Source: Christensenella sp. UBA1685 (GTDB lineage: Bacteria; Bacillota; Clostridia; Christensenellales; CAG-138). From it: 36,375 nt of DNA. The position numbers were made by a program, and so were the translations under genes. Within the stretch, counting starts at the first letter, position 1. Each line of letters opens with the position of its first letter. The stretch is taken from contig DCKB01000051.1 in NCBI GenBank assembly GCA_002320595.1, positions 1 through 36,375 on the forward strand, given 5' to 3'. Under the pieces are notes generated by a model. That model searched no databases. It had not been told where the DNA came from and was given only the letters and a program-made list of their open reading frames with translations. Positions 15,021-23,283 of this stretch are shown piece after piece.

Positions 15021-15461
15021 ATGAAATTACATGAGTTAAAGCCCGCAGAAGGCGCAACGCAGTCTAAAAAGCGCGTTGGCCGCGGTACCGGCTCCGGTTT
15101 GGGCAAAACCTCTGCAAAAGGTCATAAGGGCCAGAAGGCTCGCAGCGGCAGCAAAAAGAACGGATTTGAAGGCGGCCAGATGCCCCTTGCACGCCGTTTG
15201 CCGAAGCGCGGCTTCACCAACATTTTTGCAAAGGAATATTCCATCGTGAACATCGCGGCGCTTGAACGCTTTGAGGATGGCACGACGGTCACCGCTGAGC
15301 TGCTCAAGAAAACGGGCGTCATCAGCAAAATCGAGAAGGACGGCCTCAAGGTTTTGGGCCGCGGCGAGCTCACCAAGCGTTTGGATGTGAAGGCTGCGAA
15401 GTTTTCGGAGACAGCCCAAAAAGCCATCGAGGCCGCGGGCGGAACTGCTGAGGTGGTCTGA
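15021..15461 (+). CDS. rplO: 50S ribosomal protein L15
   Basis: L15 has 146 residues and opens MKLHELKPAEGATQSKKRVG. It is followed by the Gly/Lys-rich 'GRGTGSGLGKTSAKGHKGQK' stretch and the C-terminal 'EAAGGTAEVV'. It is a late-assembly protein extending into the 50S core. The stop overlaps the secY start by one base, which couples L15 and SecY translation. Confidence 0.98.
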   Translation: MKLHELKPAEGATQSKKRVGRGTGSGLGKTSAKGHKGQKARSGSKKNGFEGGQMPLARRLPKRGFTNIFAKEYSIVNIAALERFEDGTTVTAELLKKTGVISKIEKDGLKVLGRGELTKRLDVKAAKFSETAQKAIEAAGGTAEVV

Positions 15462-16813
15462 TGTTTAAAACGCTTGTCAACGCATGGAAGATCAAGGATA
15501 TCCGGACTAAGATGCTTTTCACGCTCCTTCTGATCGTGATCTATCGGTTCGGCTCCTTCATCCCCGTGCCGGGCGTGAACAGCGGAGTGATGGCCTCCCT
15601 CATCCAACAATATGATGCGCTCGGCTTCCTCAGCATGCTTTCGGGCAGCGCGCTCAGCCAGTTCAGCATTTTTGCGATGGGTATCTCGCCCTACATTACG
15701 GGCTCGATCATCATCCAGCTGCTCACGATCGCGATTCCCTCCCTTGAGAGGCTTTCCAAGGAAGAGGACGGCCGCGAAAAGATTGAGCGCATCACCCGCT
15801 ACGTCGGCATCGGCCTCGCGCTGGTGCAGAGCATCGGCATCGTGGCAAGCCTGCAAAGCGTCAGTGTGGACGGGCAGACTTTGCTCACAAACCCCACGTT
15901 CTTTACCTATGCGACGATCGGCATCATCTGCACCGCAGGTACTGCTTTCCTGGTTTGGCTGGGAGAGCGCATCACGGAAAAGGGCATTGGCAACGGCGTT
16001 TCCTTCATCATCTTCACCTCGATCTGCTCGAGCGTACCGCAAACGGTTATCAAGTATGTCGGCGGTGTGATCAGCCCCAATGTGGCCACAGGAAATGCAT
16101 ACCAGTGGTGGATTCTTCCCATCCTGCTCGTCGTGGTTCTCGTACTCATCACGGGCGTTACGCTTGTGGATAAGGCAGAGCGCCGCATCCCCGTGCAGTA
16201 CGCAAAGCGCGTTGTCGGCAGGAAGATGTACGGCGGCCAAAGCACCAACATCCCGCTTAAAGCGAATGCAAACGGCGTTATGCCGCTGATTTTCGCGATG
16301 ACGATTATCCAGATTCCTGTGATGATCATTCAGATTGTGGATGGCAACGGCCTTGCAACGATGCAGAAGTTCATGCAGGATCCAACTACCAGCATTGAAG
16401 GCGTCGGTTGGTTTACGAAGTTCTATACGCAGTATCTTGCGTCCGGAACGGTGATCTACTACATCATCTACGCGCTCCTCATTGTGGCGTTCGCGTACTT
16501 CTACACCTCGATCTCCTTCAACCCGATCGAGATCAGCAAGAACCTTCAGCAGAACGGCGGCTTCATTCCGGGCATCCGCCCCGGAAGGCCCACGGGCGAG
16601 TATCTGGGTAAAATCAGCAACCGCCTCACGCTGTTTGGTGCCTTCTTCCTGATGGTGATTGCGATTGTCCCGACAGTGGTGCTCGGCGCTTTCGGCCTTA
16701 CTTCTGCGTTTGGCCCCACGAGCCTGCTCATCATGGTCAGCGTTGCGCTCGAAACCAGCGCGCAGCTTGAGTCCATGATGCTGATGCGCCATTATAAGGG
16801 TTTCCTCGGTTAA
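15461..16813 (+). CDS. secY: Protein translocase subunit SecY
   Basis: SecY has 450 residues and is the channel-forming subunit of the Sec translocon. Ten hydrophobic helices can be seen. The start (MFKTLVNAWKIKDIRTKMLF), the plug/TM2 region 'FSIFAMGISPYITGSIIIQL', and the cytoplasmic 'ERRIPVQYAKRVVGRKMYGG' loop that contacts the ribosome and SecA are conserved. It is the classical spc-operon membrane gene and starts inside the rplO stop (TGATG). Confidence 0.98.
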   Translation: MFKTLVNAWKIKDIRTKMLFTLLLIVIYRFGSFIPVPGVNSGVMASLIQQYDALGFLSMLSGSALSQFSIFAMGISPYITGSIIIQLLTIAIPSLERLSKEEDGREKIERITRYVGIGLALVQSIGIVASLQSVSVDGQTLLTNPTFFTYATIGIICTAGTAFLVWLGERITEKGIGNGVSFIIFTSICSSVPQTVIKYVGGVISPNVATGNAYQWWILPILLVVVLVLITGVTLVDKAERRIPVQYAKRVVGRKMYGGQSTNIPLKANANGVMPLIFAMTIIQIPVMIIQIVDGNGLATMQKFMQDPTTSIEGVGWFTKFYTQYLASGTVIYYIIYALLIVAFAYFYTSISFNPIEISKNLQQNGGFIPGIRPGRPTGEYLGKISNRLTLFGAFFLMVIAIVPTVVLGAFGLTSAFGPTSLLIMVSVALETSAQLESMMLMRHYKGFLG

Positions 16814-16826
16814 AGGGGATTGCCGC

Positions 16827-17453
16827 ATGAAACTGATTTTCTTAGGACCGCCGGGTGCCGGAAAAGGCACCCAGGCGGAAAAGATAAGCGAGCATTATGG
16901 AATTGCCCACATTTCAACCGGCGATATGCTCCGTAAGGAGATGCGCGAGGGAACGCCGCTCGGGAAGGCGGCGAAGGGCTTTATCGATAAGGGCGAGCTG
17001 GTTCCGGATGAAGTGATCATCGGCATGGTCGAAAACCGCATTCAGGCGGCTGATTGCCAAAAGGGGTATCTGTTTGACGGGTTCCCCCGCACAATTGCAC
17101 AGGCTGATGCGCTCCTTTCGATTTCGGACATTGACATGGTTGTTAACATCGATGTACCTGCCGAGCGCCTTGTAGAACGCATCGGCGGCCGGCGCATGTG
17201 CGCAGGCTGCGGTGCAGGCTACCATGTTTCCATGTACAGCAAGGATACGTGCGAGAAATGCGGAGCAAAACTGTTCATTCGGGATGATGACAAACCCGAA
17301 ACCGTGTTGAACCGCATCACCGTCTACGAACGCCAGACGCAACCTTTGATCGACTATTATAAGGCGAAGGGGTTGCTTCGCACTGTGGATGGAGACAGAA
17401 CGCCTGAAACTGTTCGCACTGATATTTTAGCCCTTACGGAGAAGCTCGTATGA
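16827..17453 (+). CDS. adk: Adenylate kinase, zinc-binding LID type
   Basis: Adk has 208 residues and converts ATP + AMP to 2 ADP. The P-loop GPPGAGKGTQ is at 7-16, and 'GFPRT' at 85-89 holds AMP-site residues. The LID has four cysteines (Cys125, Cys128, Cys142, Cys145), so it is the zinc-containing Gram-positive type. The gene lies between secY and map, as in many Bacillota. Its stop overlaps map by 4 bp. Confidence 0.97.
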   Translation: MKLIFLGPPGAGKGTQAEKISEHYGIAHISTGDMLRKEMREGTPLGKAAKGFIDKGELVPDEVIIGMVENRIQAADCQKGYLFDGFPRTIAQADALLSISDIDMVVNIDVPAERLVERIGGRRMCAGCGAGYHVSMYSKDTCEKCGAKLFIRDDDKPETVLNRITVYERQTQPLIDYYKAKGLLRTVDGDRTPETVRTDILALTEKLV

Positions 17454-18208
17454 TGGGGCGTATCACGATTAAGAACGCGGCTGACATTGAAAAGATGAAA
17501 GCTGCGGGCAACATCGTAAAGGAAGCCCTGGATTTGCTTTCCGAAAAGGCTGCTATCGGCATGACGACGGATGAGCTCGACAGGATGGCTGAGGCATATA
17601 TCAGAAGCAAAGGAGCCTATCCTTCCTTCCTGAATTACAGCGGCTATCCCAAGAGCATCTGCACGTCTGTGAACCAACAGGTAGTGCACGGCATCCCCGG
17701 TAAATATAAGCTCCGGGATGGCGACATCTTGAGTTTGGATGTGGGTGCAAAGCTCGAAGGGTTCCACGGAGATGCGGCACGTACGGTTTTGGTCGGCAAT
17801 GTACCGGAAGCGGTGCAGAAGCTGGTCGAAGTTACGCGTGAATGCTTTTTTGAAGCGCTGAAGTTCGCGCGCCCGGGATACCACATTTCGGACGTTGGCG
17901 CAGCGGTGCAAAAGCACGCGGAGGAACACGGCTATGGCGTAGTGCGCGACCTTGTGGGCCATGGGATTGGCCGGGAGATGCACGAACCGCCGGATGTGCC
18001 AAACTTCACGGACAGGCGGATGGGCCGTGGCGCAAAGCTTGTGCCGGGCATGGTGATTGCGATTGAACCCATGATTAACATGGGCACGTGGGAGGTCGTG
18101 CAACTGCAGGACGGTTGGACGGTTGAAACGCGGGACGGCAAGCCGAGCGCCCATTATGAGAACACGGTCGCCATCACAGAAGGCGAACCGCTGCTCCTCA
18201 CGCTGTAA
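17450..18208 (+). CDS. map: Methionine aminopeptidase, type I
   Basis: MetAP has 252 residues and removes N-terminal Met from new proteins. The five metal ligands are present: Asp97, Asp108, His171, Glu206 and Glu237, along with the substrate His80 in 'VVHGIPG'. There is no N-terminal zinc-finger or SH3 extension. Two adjacent ATGs (17450, 17453) could start it; the first overlaps the adk stop. Confidence 0.97.
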   Translation: MMGRITIKNAADIEKMKAAGNIVKEALDLLSEKAAIGMTTDELDRMAEAYIRSKGAYPSFLNYSGYPKSICTSVNQQVVHGIPGKYKLRDGDILSLDVGAKLEGFHGDAARTVLVGNVPEAVQKLVEVTRECFFEALKFARPGYHISDVGAAVQKHAEEHGYGVVRDLVGHGIGREMHEPPDVPNFTDRRMGRGAKLVPGMVIAIEPMINMGTWEVVQLQDGWTVETRDGKPSAHYENTVAITEGEPLLLTL

Positions 18209-18221
18209 GGGAGGGCGAACC

Positions 18222-18509
18222 ATGGCCGACGAACTGTTGGGACGGATCGTCCAATCCAAGGCGGGGCGCGACAAGGGAAGGCGGTTTGCGGTGATTGCCA
18301 TTGAGGATGAAGCGCATGTGCGCATCGCGGATGGCGACACAAGGAAAATCGCCCACGCAAAGAAGAAAAAGCTTAAGCATCTGAGCTTTGAACGGGCGCG
18401 CGTGGATCAGCTTGAATCGATGCTTGCTGCAACGGGCAATACAGCAGATGCTGCGCTCAGAAAAGCGCTTGCCCGCGACCATGAAACCGGAGAAAATAAG
18501 GAGGGATAG
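18222..18509 (+). CDS. KOW-domain RNA-binding protein (L14e-like, YbzG-type)
   Basis: This 95-residue protein opens MADELLGRIVQSKAGRDKGR, which is a KOW motif like that of the archaeal/eukaryotic L14e family. Basic residues follow ('HAKKKKLKHLSF'). The start at 18222 follows AAGGGAGG. A small KOW protein at this position between map and infA is typical of Bacillota (B. subtilis ybzG). Its molecular role is unknown; a ribosome- or RNA-associated function is likely. Confidence 0.85.
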   Translation: MADELLGRIVQSKAGRDKGRRFAVIAIEDEAHVRIADGDTRKIAHAKKKKLKHLSFERARVDQLESMLAATGNTADAALRKALARDHETGENKEG

Positions 18510-18510
18510 C

Positions 18511-18732
18511 TTGTCTAAGACAGATGTTATCGAAGTGGAAGGCGTTGTGACCGACTCGTTCCCGAACGCGATGTTCGAGGTGCAGTTGGAAAACGGGCAT
18601 AAGATTTTAGCGCATATTTCCGGCAAGCTGCGCATGAATTACATTCGCGTTCTGCCGGGCGACAAGGTGACAGTTGAGCTGTCCCCCTATGACCTGACGC
18701 GTGGCCGCATCACGTGGCGCGCGAAGAACTAA
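18511..18732 (+). CDS. infA: Translation initiation factor IF-1
   Basis: IF-1 has 73 residues from a TTG start at 18511, preceded by AAGGAGG. The sequence from there (LSKTDVIEVEGVVTDSFPNA, then 'ENGHKILAHISGKLRMNYIR' and 'DLTRGRITWRAKN') matches the whole family. An upstream in-frame ATG would fuse unrelated residues, so TTG is the real start. IF-1 binds the 30S A site during initiation. Confidence 0.97.
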   Translation: MSKTDVIEVEGVVTDSFPNAMFEVQLENGHKILAHISGKLRMNYIRVLPGDKVTVELSPYDLTRGRITWRAKN

Positions 18733-18751
18733 AAATCGGGAGGAAAAACAG

Positions 18752-18865
18752 ATGAAAGTCAGGCCCTCGGTAAAACCAATTTGTGAAAAGTGCAAGATCA
18801 TCAAGCGCAAGGGTCGCGTCATGGTGATTTGCGAGAACCCCAAGCATAAGCAGAAGCAGGGTTAA
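18752..18865 (+). CDS. rpmJ: 50S ribosomal protein L36, zinc-binding type
   Basis: L36 has 37 residues: MKVRPSVKPICEKCKIIKRK, then 'GRVMVICENPKHKQKQG'. The zinc ligands Cys11, Cys14, Cys27 and His32 are present (C+ form). Ribosome site CGGGAGG is 10 bases upstream. It is the last gene of the S10-spc run before a 378-bp gap. Confidence 0.97.
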   Translation: MKVRPSVKPICEKCKIIKRKGRVMVICENPKHKQKQG

Positions 18866-19006
18866 CCCCCCTCTGTTGGCCACGCGCACGGCGCTTTGTG
18901 CCATGCGCGCGTTTGCCTGCTTCCCGTTTGCTGCGGAAAGCGGCAGAACAGTACCAGGAAAATGCTGGAAAAAATGGATAACCCCCTACAAAATGGGAAA
19001 AATCTA
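18866..19006. other. Gap between spc and alpha operons, possible terminator hairpin
   Basis: No gene is visible. A GC-rich inverted repeat, CGCGCACGGCGC (18883-18894) with GTGCCATGCGCG (18898-18909), pairs 11 of 12 positions including one G-U pair, with a TTT loop. It is followed by only a short CGTTT, so it may be a weak terminator for the spc operon. The rest is unremarkable until the promoter at 19007. Confidence 0.45.
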
Positions 19007-19036
19007 TTGCAAAGCCATGCAGGATAATGGTACAAT
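19007..19036 (+). promoter_or_regulatory. Promoter of the alpha operon
   Basis: The -35 is TTGCAA (19007-19012) and the -10 is TACAAT (19031-19036), with an 18-bp spacer and an extended -10 TGG directly before the -10. It lies about 207 bp before rpsM and gives the alpha operon its own start. Confidence 0.7.
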
Positions 19037-19042
19037 AAATTG

Positions 19043-19243
19043 TTTCGAGCCTGCCTTTCCCAGGCTTCGTCAGGCAGTGAGAGCTGCATGACATATTAGA
19101 AATCTGCTTCGTCCCCCTTTCAGGCGAAAACGGAGCGGAGTTCTAATAGAGGAAACCACTTGCCGGTGCGGCTGCCGCGGGCGCTTCCAACCTGCGGAAC
19201 CGGCAAGACATCCCATATACCAAATTTTTCGGAGGTAAACTTT
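19043..19243 (+). promoter_or_regulatory. Highly structured leader of the alpha operon
   Basis: Three elements are visible. (1) GCCTG (19049-19053) can pair with CAGGC (19061-19065), or CTGCCT (19051-19056) with AGGCAG (19072-19077); these are mutually exclusive. (2) A 17-bp stem joins 19095-19111 and 19131-19147 with 16 of 17 positions paired (two G-U) around a 19-base loop. (3) A perfect 9-bp stem, CTTGCCGGT (19159-19167) with ACCGGCAAG (19199-19207), encloses further GC-rich pairing. The ribosome site CGGAGG follows. An S4-type autoregulatory leader is a reasonable guess, by analogy with other bacteria. Confidence 0.55.
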
Positions 19244-19612
19244 ATGGCACGTATTGCTGGCGTGGACCTACCCAGGGACAAGCGGGTCGAAATCGGCCTT
19301 ACCTACATCTTCGGTATCGGCCGCAAGACCGCGTCCGATATCCTCGCAGCTACCGGCGTTGACCCCGACATCCGCGTACGCGATCTGTCCGAGGCCGACG
19401 TCTCGAAACTCAGGGATTACATCGACCATAACGTAAAGGTAGAGGGAGACCTCAGGCGTGAAACTTCCATGAACATCAAGCGCCTCATTGAGATCGGCTG
19501 CTACCGCGGCGTGCGTCACCGCAAGGGCCTCCCGGTCCGCGGCCAAAGCACCAAGCAGAACGCCCGTACCCGCAAGGGCCCGAAACGCACTGTGGGCGGA
19601 AGAAAGAAATAA
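19244..19612 (+). CDS. rpsM: 30S ribosomal protein S13
   Basis: S13 has 122 residues and opens MARIAGVDLPRDKRVEIGLT. The basic C-terminal tail ('GQSTKQNARTRKGPKRTVGG') that reaches the tRNA sites is intact. The ATG at 19244 has CGGAGG before it; an upstream in-frame ATG lies in the leader hairpins. It is the first gene of the alpha operon. Confidence 0.98.
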   Translation: MARIAGVDLPRDKRVEIGLTYIFGIGRKTASDILAATGVDPDIRVRDLSEADVSKLRDYIDHNVKVEGDLRRETSMNIKRLIEIGCYRGVRHRKGLPVRGQSTKQNARTRKGPKRTVGGRKK

Positions 19613-19627
19613 GGGAGGAGACGTAAA

Positions 19628-20035
19628 ATGGCAGCAGCAAAAGGCAAAGTCAAGAAGGCCGGTACCCGCAAGCGCCGTGAAAAGAAGAACATTGAGCGCG
19701 GCGCGGTGCATATCCGTTCCTCCTTCAACAACACGATGGTTACCATCACTGACCTTCAGGGCAATGCGATTTCCTGGGCATCCGCCGGCGGCCTCGGCTT
19801 CCGCGGTTCCAGAAAGAGCACCCCGTTTGCGGCGCAGATGGCTTCCGAAACCGCTGCAAAGGCGGCAATGGAACATGGCCTTCGCACCGTTGAGGTTTAT
19901 GTGAAAGGCCCCGGCTCCGGCCGTGAGGCGGCGATCCGCGCGCTTCAGACGGCTGGCCTTGAGGTCAACATGATTAAGGACGTGACGCCCATCCCCCATA
20001 ACGGATGCCGCCCGCCCAAGCGCAGAAGAGTTTAA
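19628..20035 (+). CDS. rpsK: 30S ribosomal protein S11
   Basis: S11 has 135 residues, with 'IRSSFNNTMVTITDLQGNAI' and the C-terminal 'DVTPIPHNGCRPPKRRRV'. It is part of the 30S platform near the E site and the Shine-Dalgarno helix. Ribosome site GGGAGGAG, gap of 15 bp after rpsM. Confidence 0.98.
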   Translation: MAAAKGKVKKAGTRKRREKKNIERGAVHIRSSFNNTMVTITDLQGNAISWASAGGLGFRGSRKSTPFAAQMASETAAKAAMEHGLRTVEVYVKGPGSGREAAIRALQTAGLEVNMIKDVTPIPHNGCRPPKRRRV

Positions 20036-20049
20036 GGAGGCAAACGACA

Positions 20050-20679
20050 ATGGCAAGATATACGGATTCCGTTTGCAGGCAGTGCCGCCGGGAAGGCCAG
20101 AAGCTTTTCCTGAAGGGCGACCGTTGCTACACCGCCAAGTGCGCGGTTGTGAAGCGCCACACCCCGCCGGGCCAGCATGGCCAGGCAAGGCAGAGGAAAC
20201 AGAGCGAATACGGCCTGCAGCTTCGTGAGAAGCAGAAGTGCCGCCGCGCGTATGGCATCCTCGAGTCCCAGTTCCGCAAGTATTACGATATGGCCAGCAA
20301 CATGCGCGGCGTAACGGGCGAGAACATGCTTTGTCTGCTTGAGCGCAGGCTGGATAACGTTGTTTACCGCCTTGCCCTCGCGCCGAGCCGCCCGATGGCT
20401 CGCCAGTTGGTCACCCATGGCCACATCCTCGTGGATGGCAAGAAGGTTGACATTGCTTCCTACCTCGTGAAACCCGGCCAGGTCATCACGGTGCGTGAGC
20501 GCAGCCGTGACATGGAGCAGCTTAAAGAGCTCCGCGAGCAAGGCGCAGGCAAGCCCATCCCGAAGTGGTTGGAGCTTGACGCCGAGAACCTCACCGGTAA
20601 GATCGCTGCAATGCCGCAGCGCGACGATATCGACCTCACCATCGAGGAGCACCTCATCGTCGAGTTCTACTCCAGGTAA
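20050..20679 (+). CDS. rpsD: 30S ribosomal protein S4, zinc-binding type
   Basis: S4 has 209 residues with an N-terminal zinc site (Cys9, Cys12, Cys26, Cys31) and the S4 RNA-binding domain at about 100-165 ('ERRLDNVVYRLALAPSRPMA', 'HGHILVDGKKVDIASYLVKP'). The start at 20050 follows AAGGAGG. In Bacillota S4 usually controls its own mRNA; here it lies inside the alpha operon, behind the structured leader. Confidence 0.98.
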   Translation: MARYTDSVCRQCRREGQKLFLKGDRCYTAKCAVVKRHTPPGQHGQARQRKQSEYGLQLREKQKCRRAYGILESQFRKYYDMASNMRGVTGENMLCLLERRLDNVVYRLALAPSRPMARQLVTHGHILVDGKKVDIASYLVKPGQVITVRERSRDMEQLKELREQGAGKPIPKWLELDAENLTGKIAAMPQRDDIDLTIEEHLIVEFYSR

Positions 20680-20738
20680 TCGCAAACTGCCCCATTGCCC
20701 TAATCGACTGACCAGAAATCAAGAGAGGGGAAGAGAGA

Positions 20739-21680
20739 ATGATAGAAATCGAAAGACCGAAAATCGAATGCGTAGAGCTGACCGAGGATTACGGCAAATT
20801 CGTGGTGGAACCGCTGGAACGCGGGTTTGGCACGACGCTGGGCAACTCCCTCCGCAGGGTGCTGCTTTCCTCCCTGCCCGGTGTGGCGGCTTCGTCCATC
20901 AAGATCGATGGCGTATTGCATGAGTTTTCGACCGTGGAAGGCGTCAAGGAAGATGTCACGGAAATCGTCCTTAACATTAAGGAACTGTGCGTGAAACTGC
21001 ACAGCGAGGGCGCGAAGAAGGTCATTATTGACGCTCGTGGCGAATGCGAAGTCAAGGCCGGCGATATCATCGCCGACGCGGATGTGGAGATCGTAAACCC
21101 GGAACTGCACATTGCGACCCTTGGCCCCAACGCCAGGCTCTATATGGAGATCATCCTCGAACGCGGGCGCGGCTATGTTTCTGCAGATAAGAACAAGAAG
21201 CCGGATATGCCCATCGGTCAGATCGCGATCGACTCCATATTCACCCCGATCCGCAAGGTCAACTTCCGTGTGGAGGATACGCGCGTAGGTCAGATTACGG
21301 ACTACGACATGCTTACGCTGGAGGTTTGGACGGATGGCAGCATCAAGCCGGACGAGGCCGTGAGCCTTGCGGCTAAGATCCTTACGGAGCACCTGATGCT
21401 GTTCATCAACCTCACTGAGCATGTGCAGGGCGTGGAGATCATGGTCGAAAAGGAAGAGGACAAGAAGGAAAAGATTCTCGAGATGACCATCGAGGAGCTC
21501 GACCTTTCCGTCCGTTCCTACAACTGCCTCAAACGCGCGGGCATCAACACCGTGGAGGAATTGGTGATGCGCAACGAGGAAGAAATGATGAAGGTTCGCA
21601 ACCTCGGGCGCAAGTCGCTTGAGGAAGTCCAGCAGAAGCTGGTTGGACTGGGCCTTTCGCTCCGGCATAACGAAGACTAA
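20739..21680 (+). CDS. rpoA: DNA-directed RNA polymerase alpha subunit
   Basis: RpoA has 313 residues. The N-terminal dimerisation domain carries 'LERGFGTTLGNSLRRVLLSS' at about residues 27-46. The C-terminal domain, which binds UP elements and activators, is at about 245-310 ('RSYNCLKRAGINTVEELVMR', 'VRNLGRKSLEEVQQKL'). Ribosome site GAGGGGAAGAGAG, gap of 59 bp after rpsD. Confidence 0.98.
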   Translation: MIEIERPKIECVELTEDYGKFVVEPLERGFGTTLGNSLRRVLLSSLPGVAASSIKIDGVLHEFSTVEGVKEDVTEIVLNIKELCVKLHSEGAKKVIIDARGECEVKAGDIIADADVEIVNPELHIATLGPNARLYMEIILERGRGYVSADKNKKPDMPIGQIAIDSIFTPIRKVNFRVEDTRVGQITDYDMLTLEVWTDGSIKPDEAVSLAAKILTEHLMLFINLTEHVQGVEIMVEKEEDKKEKILEMTIEELDLSVRSYNCLKRAGINTVEELVMRNEEEMMKVRNLGRKSLEEVQQKLVGLGLSLRHNED

Positions 21681-21697
21681 TTAAGGAGGAAGTTTCA

Positions 21698-22189
21698 ATG
21701 CCTAACCGTAAACTTGGTAAGGCGAGCGACCAGCGCGACGCTATGCTCAGGAACCTGACCACCGCGCTCCTGTGGAACGGCAAGATCGTGACCACCGAAG
21801 CGCGTGCGAAGGAAATCCGCCCCATCGCGGAGAAGCTGATCACCCTCGCTGTAAAAGAATATAAGAACACAGTCACCGTTGAAAAGGAAACCCGCAACGA
21901 CAAAGAGCAGGTCGTGAAGGTGGAAAAGATCAACGATATGCCCTCCAAGCTCCATGCCCGCCGGCAGATCATGGCATACCTTTACAATATGCCCCTGCCC
22001 CGCAACGAGAAGGAGACCAAGCCCGAGTATGCGAAGCGTTCCAAGGAAACCCCGCATCCCGTTGTGGAGAAGCTTTTCCGTGAGATCGCGCCAAAGTACG
22101 AAGGCCGCAACGGCGGTTATACCCGCGTGTTGAAGCTCGGACCCCGCCGCGGCGATGCGACGGAAATGGCAATGATCGAGCTGATCTGA
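21698..22189 (+). CDS. rplQ: 50S ribosomal protein L17, enlarged by internal insertions
   Basis: This L17 has 163 residues; the usual bacterial length is about 112-130. The N-terminal block (MPNRKLGKASDQRDAMLRNL to 'EKLITLAVKE') and C-terminal block ('VEKLFREIAPKY', 'RNGGYTRVLKLGPRRGDATE') are normal. The extra residues are in the middle: about 25 charged residues before 'KLHARRQIMAYLYN' and about 20 after it ('PRNEKETKPEYAKRSKETPH'). The frame is intact, so these are insertions rather than errors. L17 sits near the tunnel exit. It is the last gene of the alpha operon. Confidence 0.96.
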   Translation: MPNRKLGKASDQRDAMLRNLTTALLWNGKIVTTEARAKEIRPIAEKLITLAVKEYKNTVTVEKETRNDKEQVVKVEKINDMPSKLHARRQIMAYLYNMPLPRNEKETKPEYAKRSKETPHPVVEKLFREIAPKYEGRNGGYTRVLKLGPRRGDATEMAMIELI

Positions 22190-22205
22190 CGCATTGGATC
22201 CATTT

Positions 22206-22236
22206 AAAAGGAGCGCCTGAAGGCGCTCCTTTTGTC
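22206..22236 (+). terminator. Terminator of the alpha operon
   Basis: A perfect 12-bp inverted repeat AAAAGGAGCGCC (22206-22217) with GGCGCTCCTTTT (22222-22233) has a TGAA loop and ends in T's. It lies 16 bp after rplQ. Confidence 0.9.
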
Positions 22237-22265
22237 TGTTCAGAAAAGGGTGCATGTGGTATAAT
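22237..22265 (+). promoter_or_regulatory. Promoter of the glutaminase gene
   Basis: A perfect -10 TATAAT (22260-22265) with extended -10 TGG is preceded 17 bp upstream by a weak -35 (TGTTCA, 22237-22242). It lies right after the alpha-operon terminator and about 48 bp before the ATG. Confidence 0.6.
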
Positions 22266-22312
22266 CAAAAAAGGTTGAAACAGAATAAGCCGCATGTCGC
22301 AGGGGAGTACAA

Positions 22313-23230
22313 ATGGAAGAATTGCTGGATCAGATTCTGAACGAGTGCCGCCCATATACTAAACAGGGCGCTGTTGCAACGTATATTCCGGAGCTTTCCA
22401 AGCAAAATCCGGACGATTTTGGAATCTACATAATTTCGAGCGATGGAAGCCGTTTCAGTGCCGGAGATCACGCAAAGCATTTCACAATTCAAAGCGTGGT
22501 CAAGCCTGTGCTGCTGCTTTTGGCGCTGATGGATAATGGGGTGGAGGCCGTCCGAACGCGCATCGGGGTGGAAGCGACCGGGAAGCCATTTGACGCGATC
22601 AATGTATCCGACAAATCTTTGGTGCCCGAACATTTTAACCCCATGGTCAATGCGGGCGCGATCCTGCTTTGTACGATGCTCAAGGGGGATAGCTACTCCG
22701 AACGCTTTGCAAGGCTGCTTGAACTTATTCGCCGGCTTGCGGACAACCCGGAGATCGATGTTGATGAAGCTGTGTTTCGGTCGGAACGGGAGACGGGATT
22801 CAAAAACAGGGCGCTTGCATACCTGCTCAAAGCGCACGGTTTGTTCAAAGATGCTGTTGAGGATGTACTTGAATGCTATTTTCGGGCCTGCTCCATTCGC
22901 GTTTGCAGCAGGGATTTGGCATACATCGGCATGGCGCTCGCCAACCATGGCCGGAAGTTCAAGACGGAGGAGCGTTTTTTTCCGGCAGAGTACGCGCGTT
23001 TTGTTAATGCTGTTTTGATGATCTGCGGGATGTACGATGGCTCCGGAGAGTTTGCGGTTCGCGTGGGCGTACCAGCGAAAAGCGGCGTGGGCGGCGGCAT
23101 CATGGCGGTTGCACCCACGCGAATGGGCATCGGCATTTATTCGCCGGCGCTGGATGAAAAAGGAAACAGCATCGCGGGAATTCAGGCGCTGGAACGCCTC
23201 TCCCGGCGAATGTATTTAAGCATATTTTAG
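22313..23230 (+). CDS. glsA: Glutaminase (serine-type, GlsA family)
   Basis: This 305-residue enzyme hydrolyses glutamine to glutamate and ammonia. It has a beta-lactamase-like fold with the Ser-x-x-Lys catalytic motif (Ser61 and Lys64 in 'FTIQSVVKP'), conserved Asn109 and Asn114 in 'FNPMVNAGAI', and 'PAKSGVGGGIMAV' near the C-terminus. The length matches the single-domain family (about 305-310). The motif 'SVVKP' differs slightly from the usual 'SISKV'. It is monocistronic, with its own promoter and a shared terminator after it. Confidence 0.93.
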   Translation: MEELLDQILNECRPYTKQGAVATYIPELSKQNPDDFGIYIISSDGSRFSAGDHAKHFTIQSVVKPVLLLLALMDNGVEAVRTRIGVEATGKPFDAINVSDKSLVPEHFNPMVNAGAILLCTMLKGDSYSERFARLLELIRRLADNPEIDVDEAVFRSERETGFKNRALAYLLKAHGLFKDAVEDVLECYFRACSIRVCSRDLAYIGMALANHGRKFKTEERFFPAEYARFVNAVLMICGMYDGSGEFAVRVGVPAKSGVGGGIMAVAPTRMGIGIYSPALDEKGNSIAGIQALERLSRRMYLSIF

Positions 23231-23254
23231 CGGCATATCAGTCAGCCGCATATC

Positions 23255-23278
23255 AAAGCGGAGAGAACGCTCCGCTTT
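23255..23278. terminator. Bidirectional terminator between glsA and namZ-like gene
   Basis: The inverted repeat AAAGCGGAG (23255-23263) with CTCCGCTTT (23270-23278) has 9 perfect pairs and a 6-base loop, between two convergent genes. The T tracts on either strand are short. Confidence 0.65.
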
Positions 23279-23283
23279 CGGAC

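Noticed and set aside
15122..16870. 582-codon open frame antisense to rplO and secY
   Set aside because: It is antisense to two intact conserved genes and shows no protein-family features.
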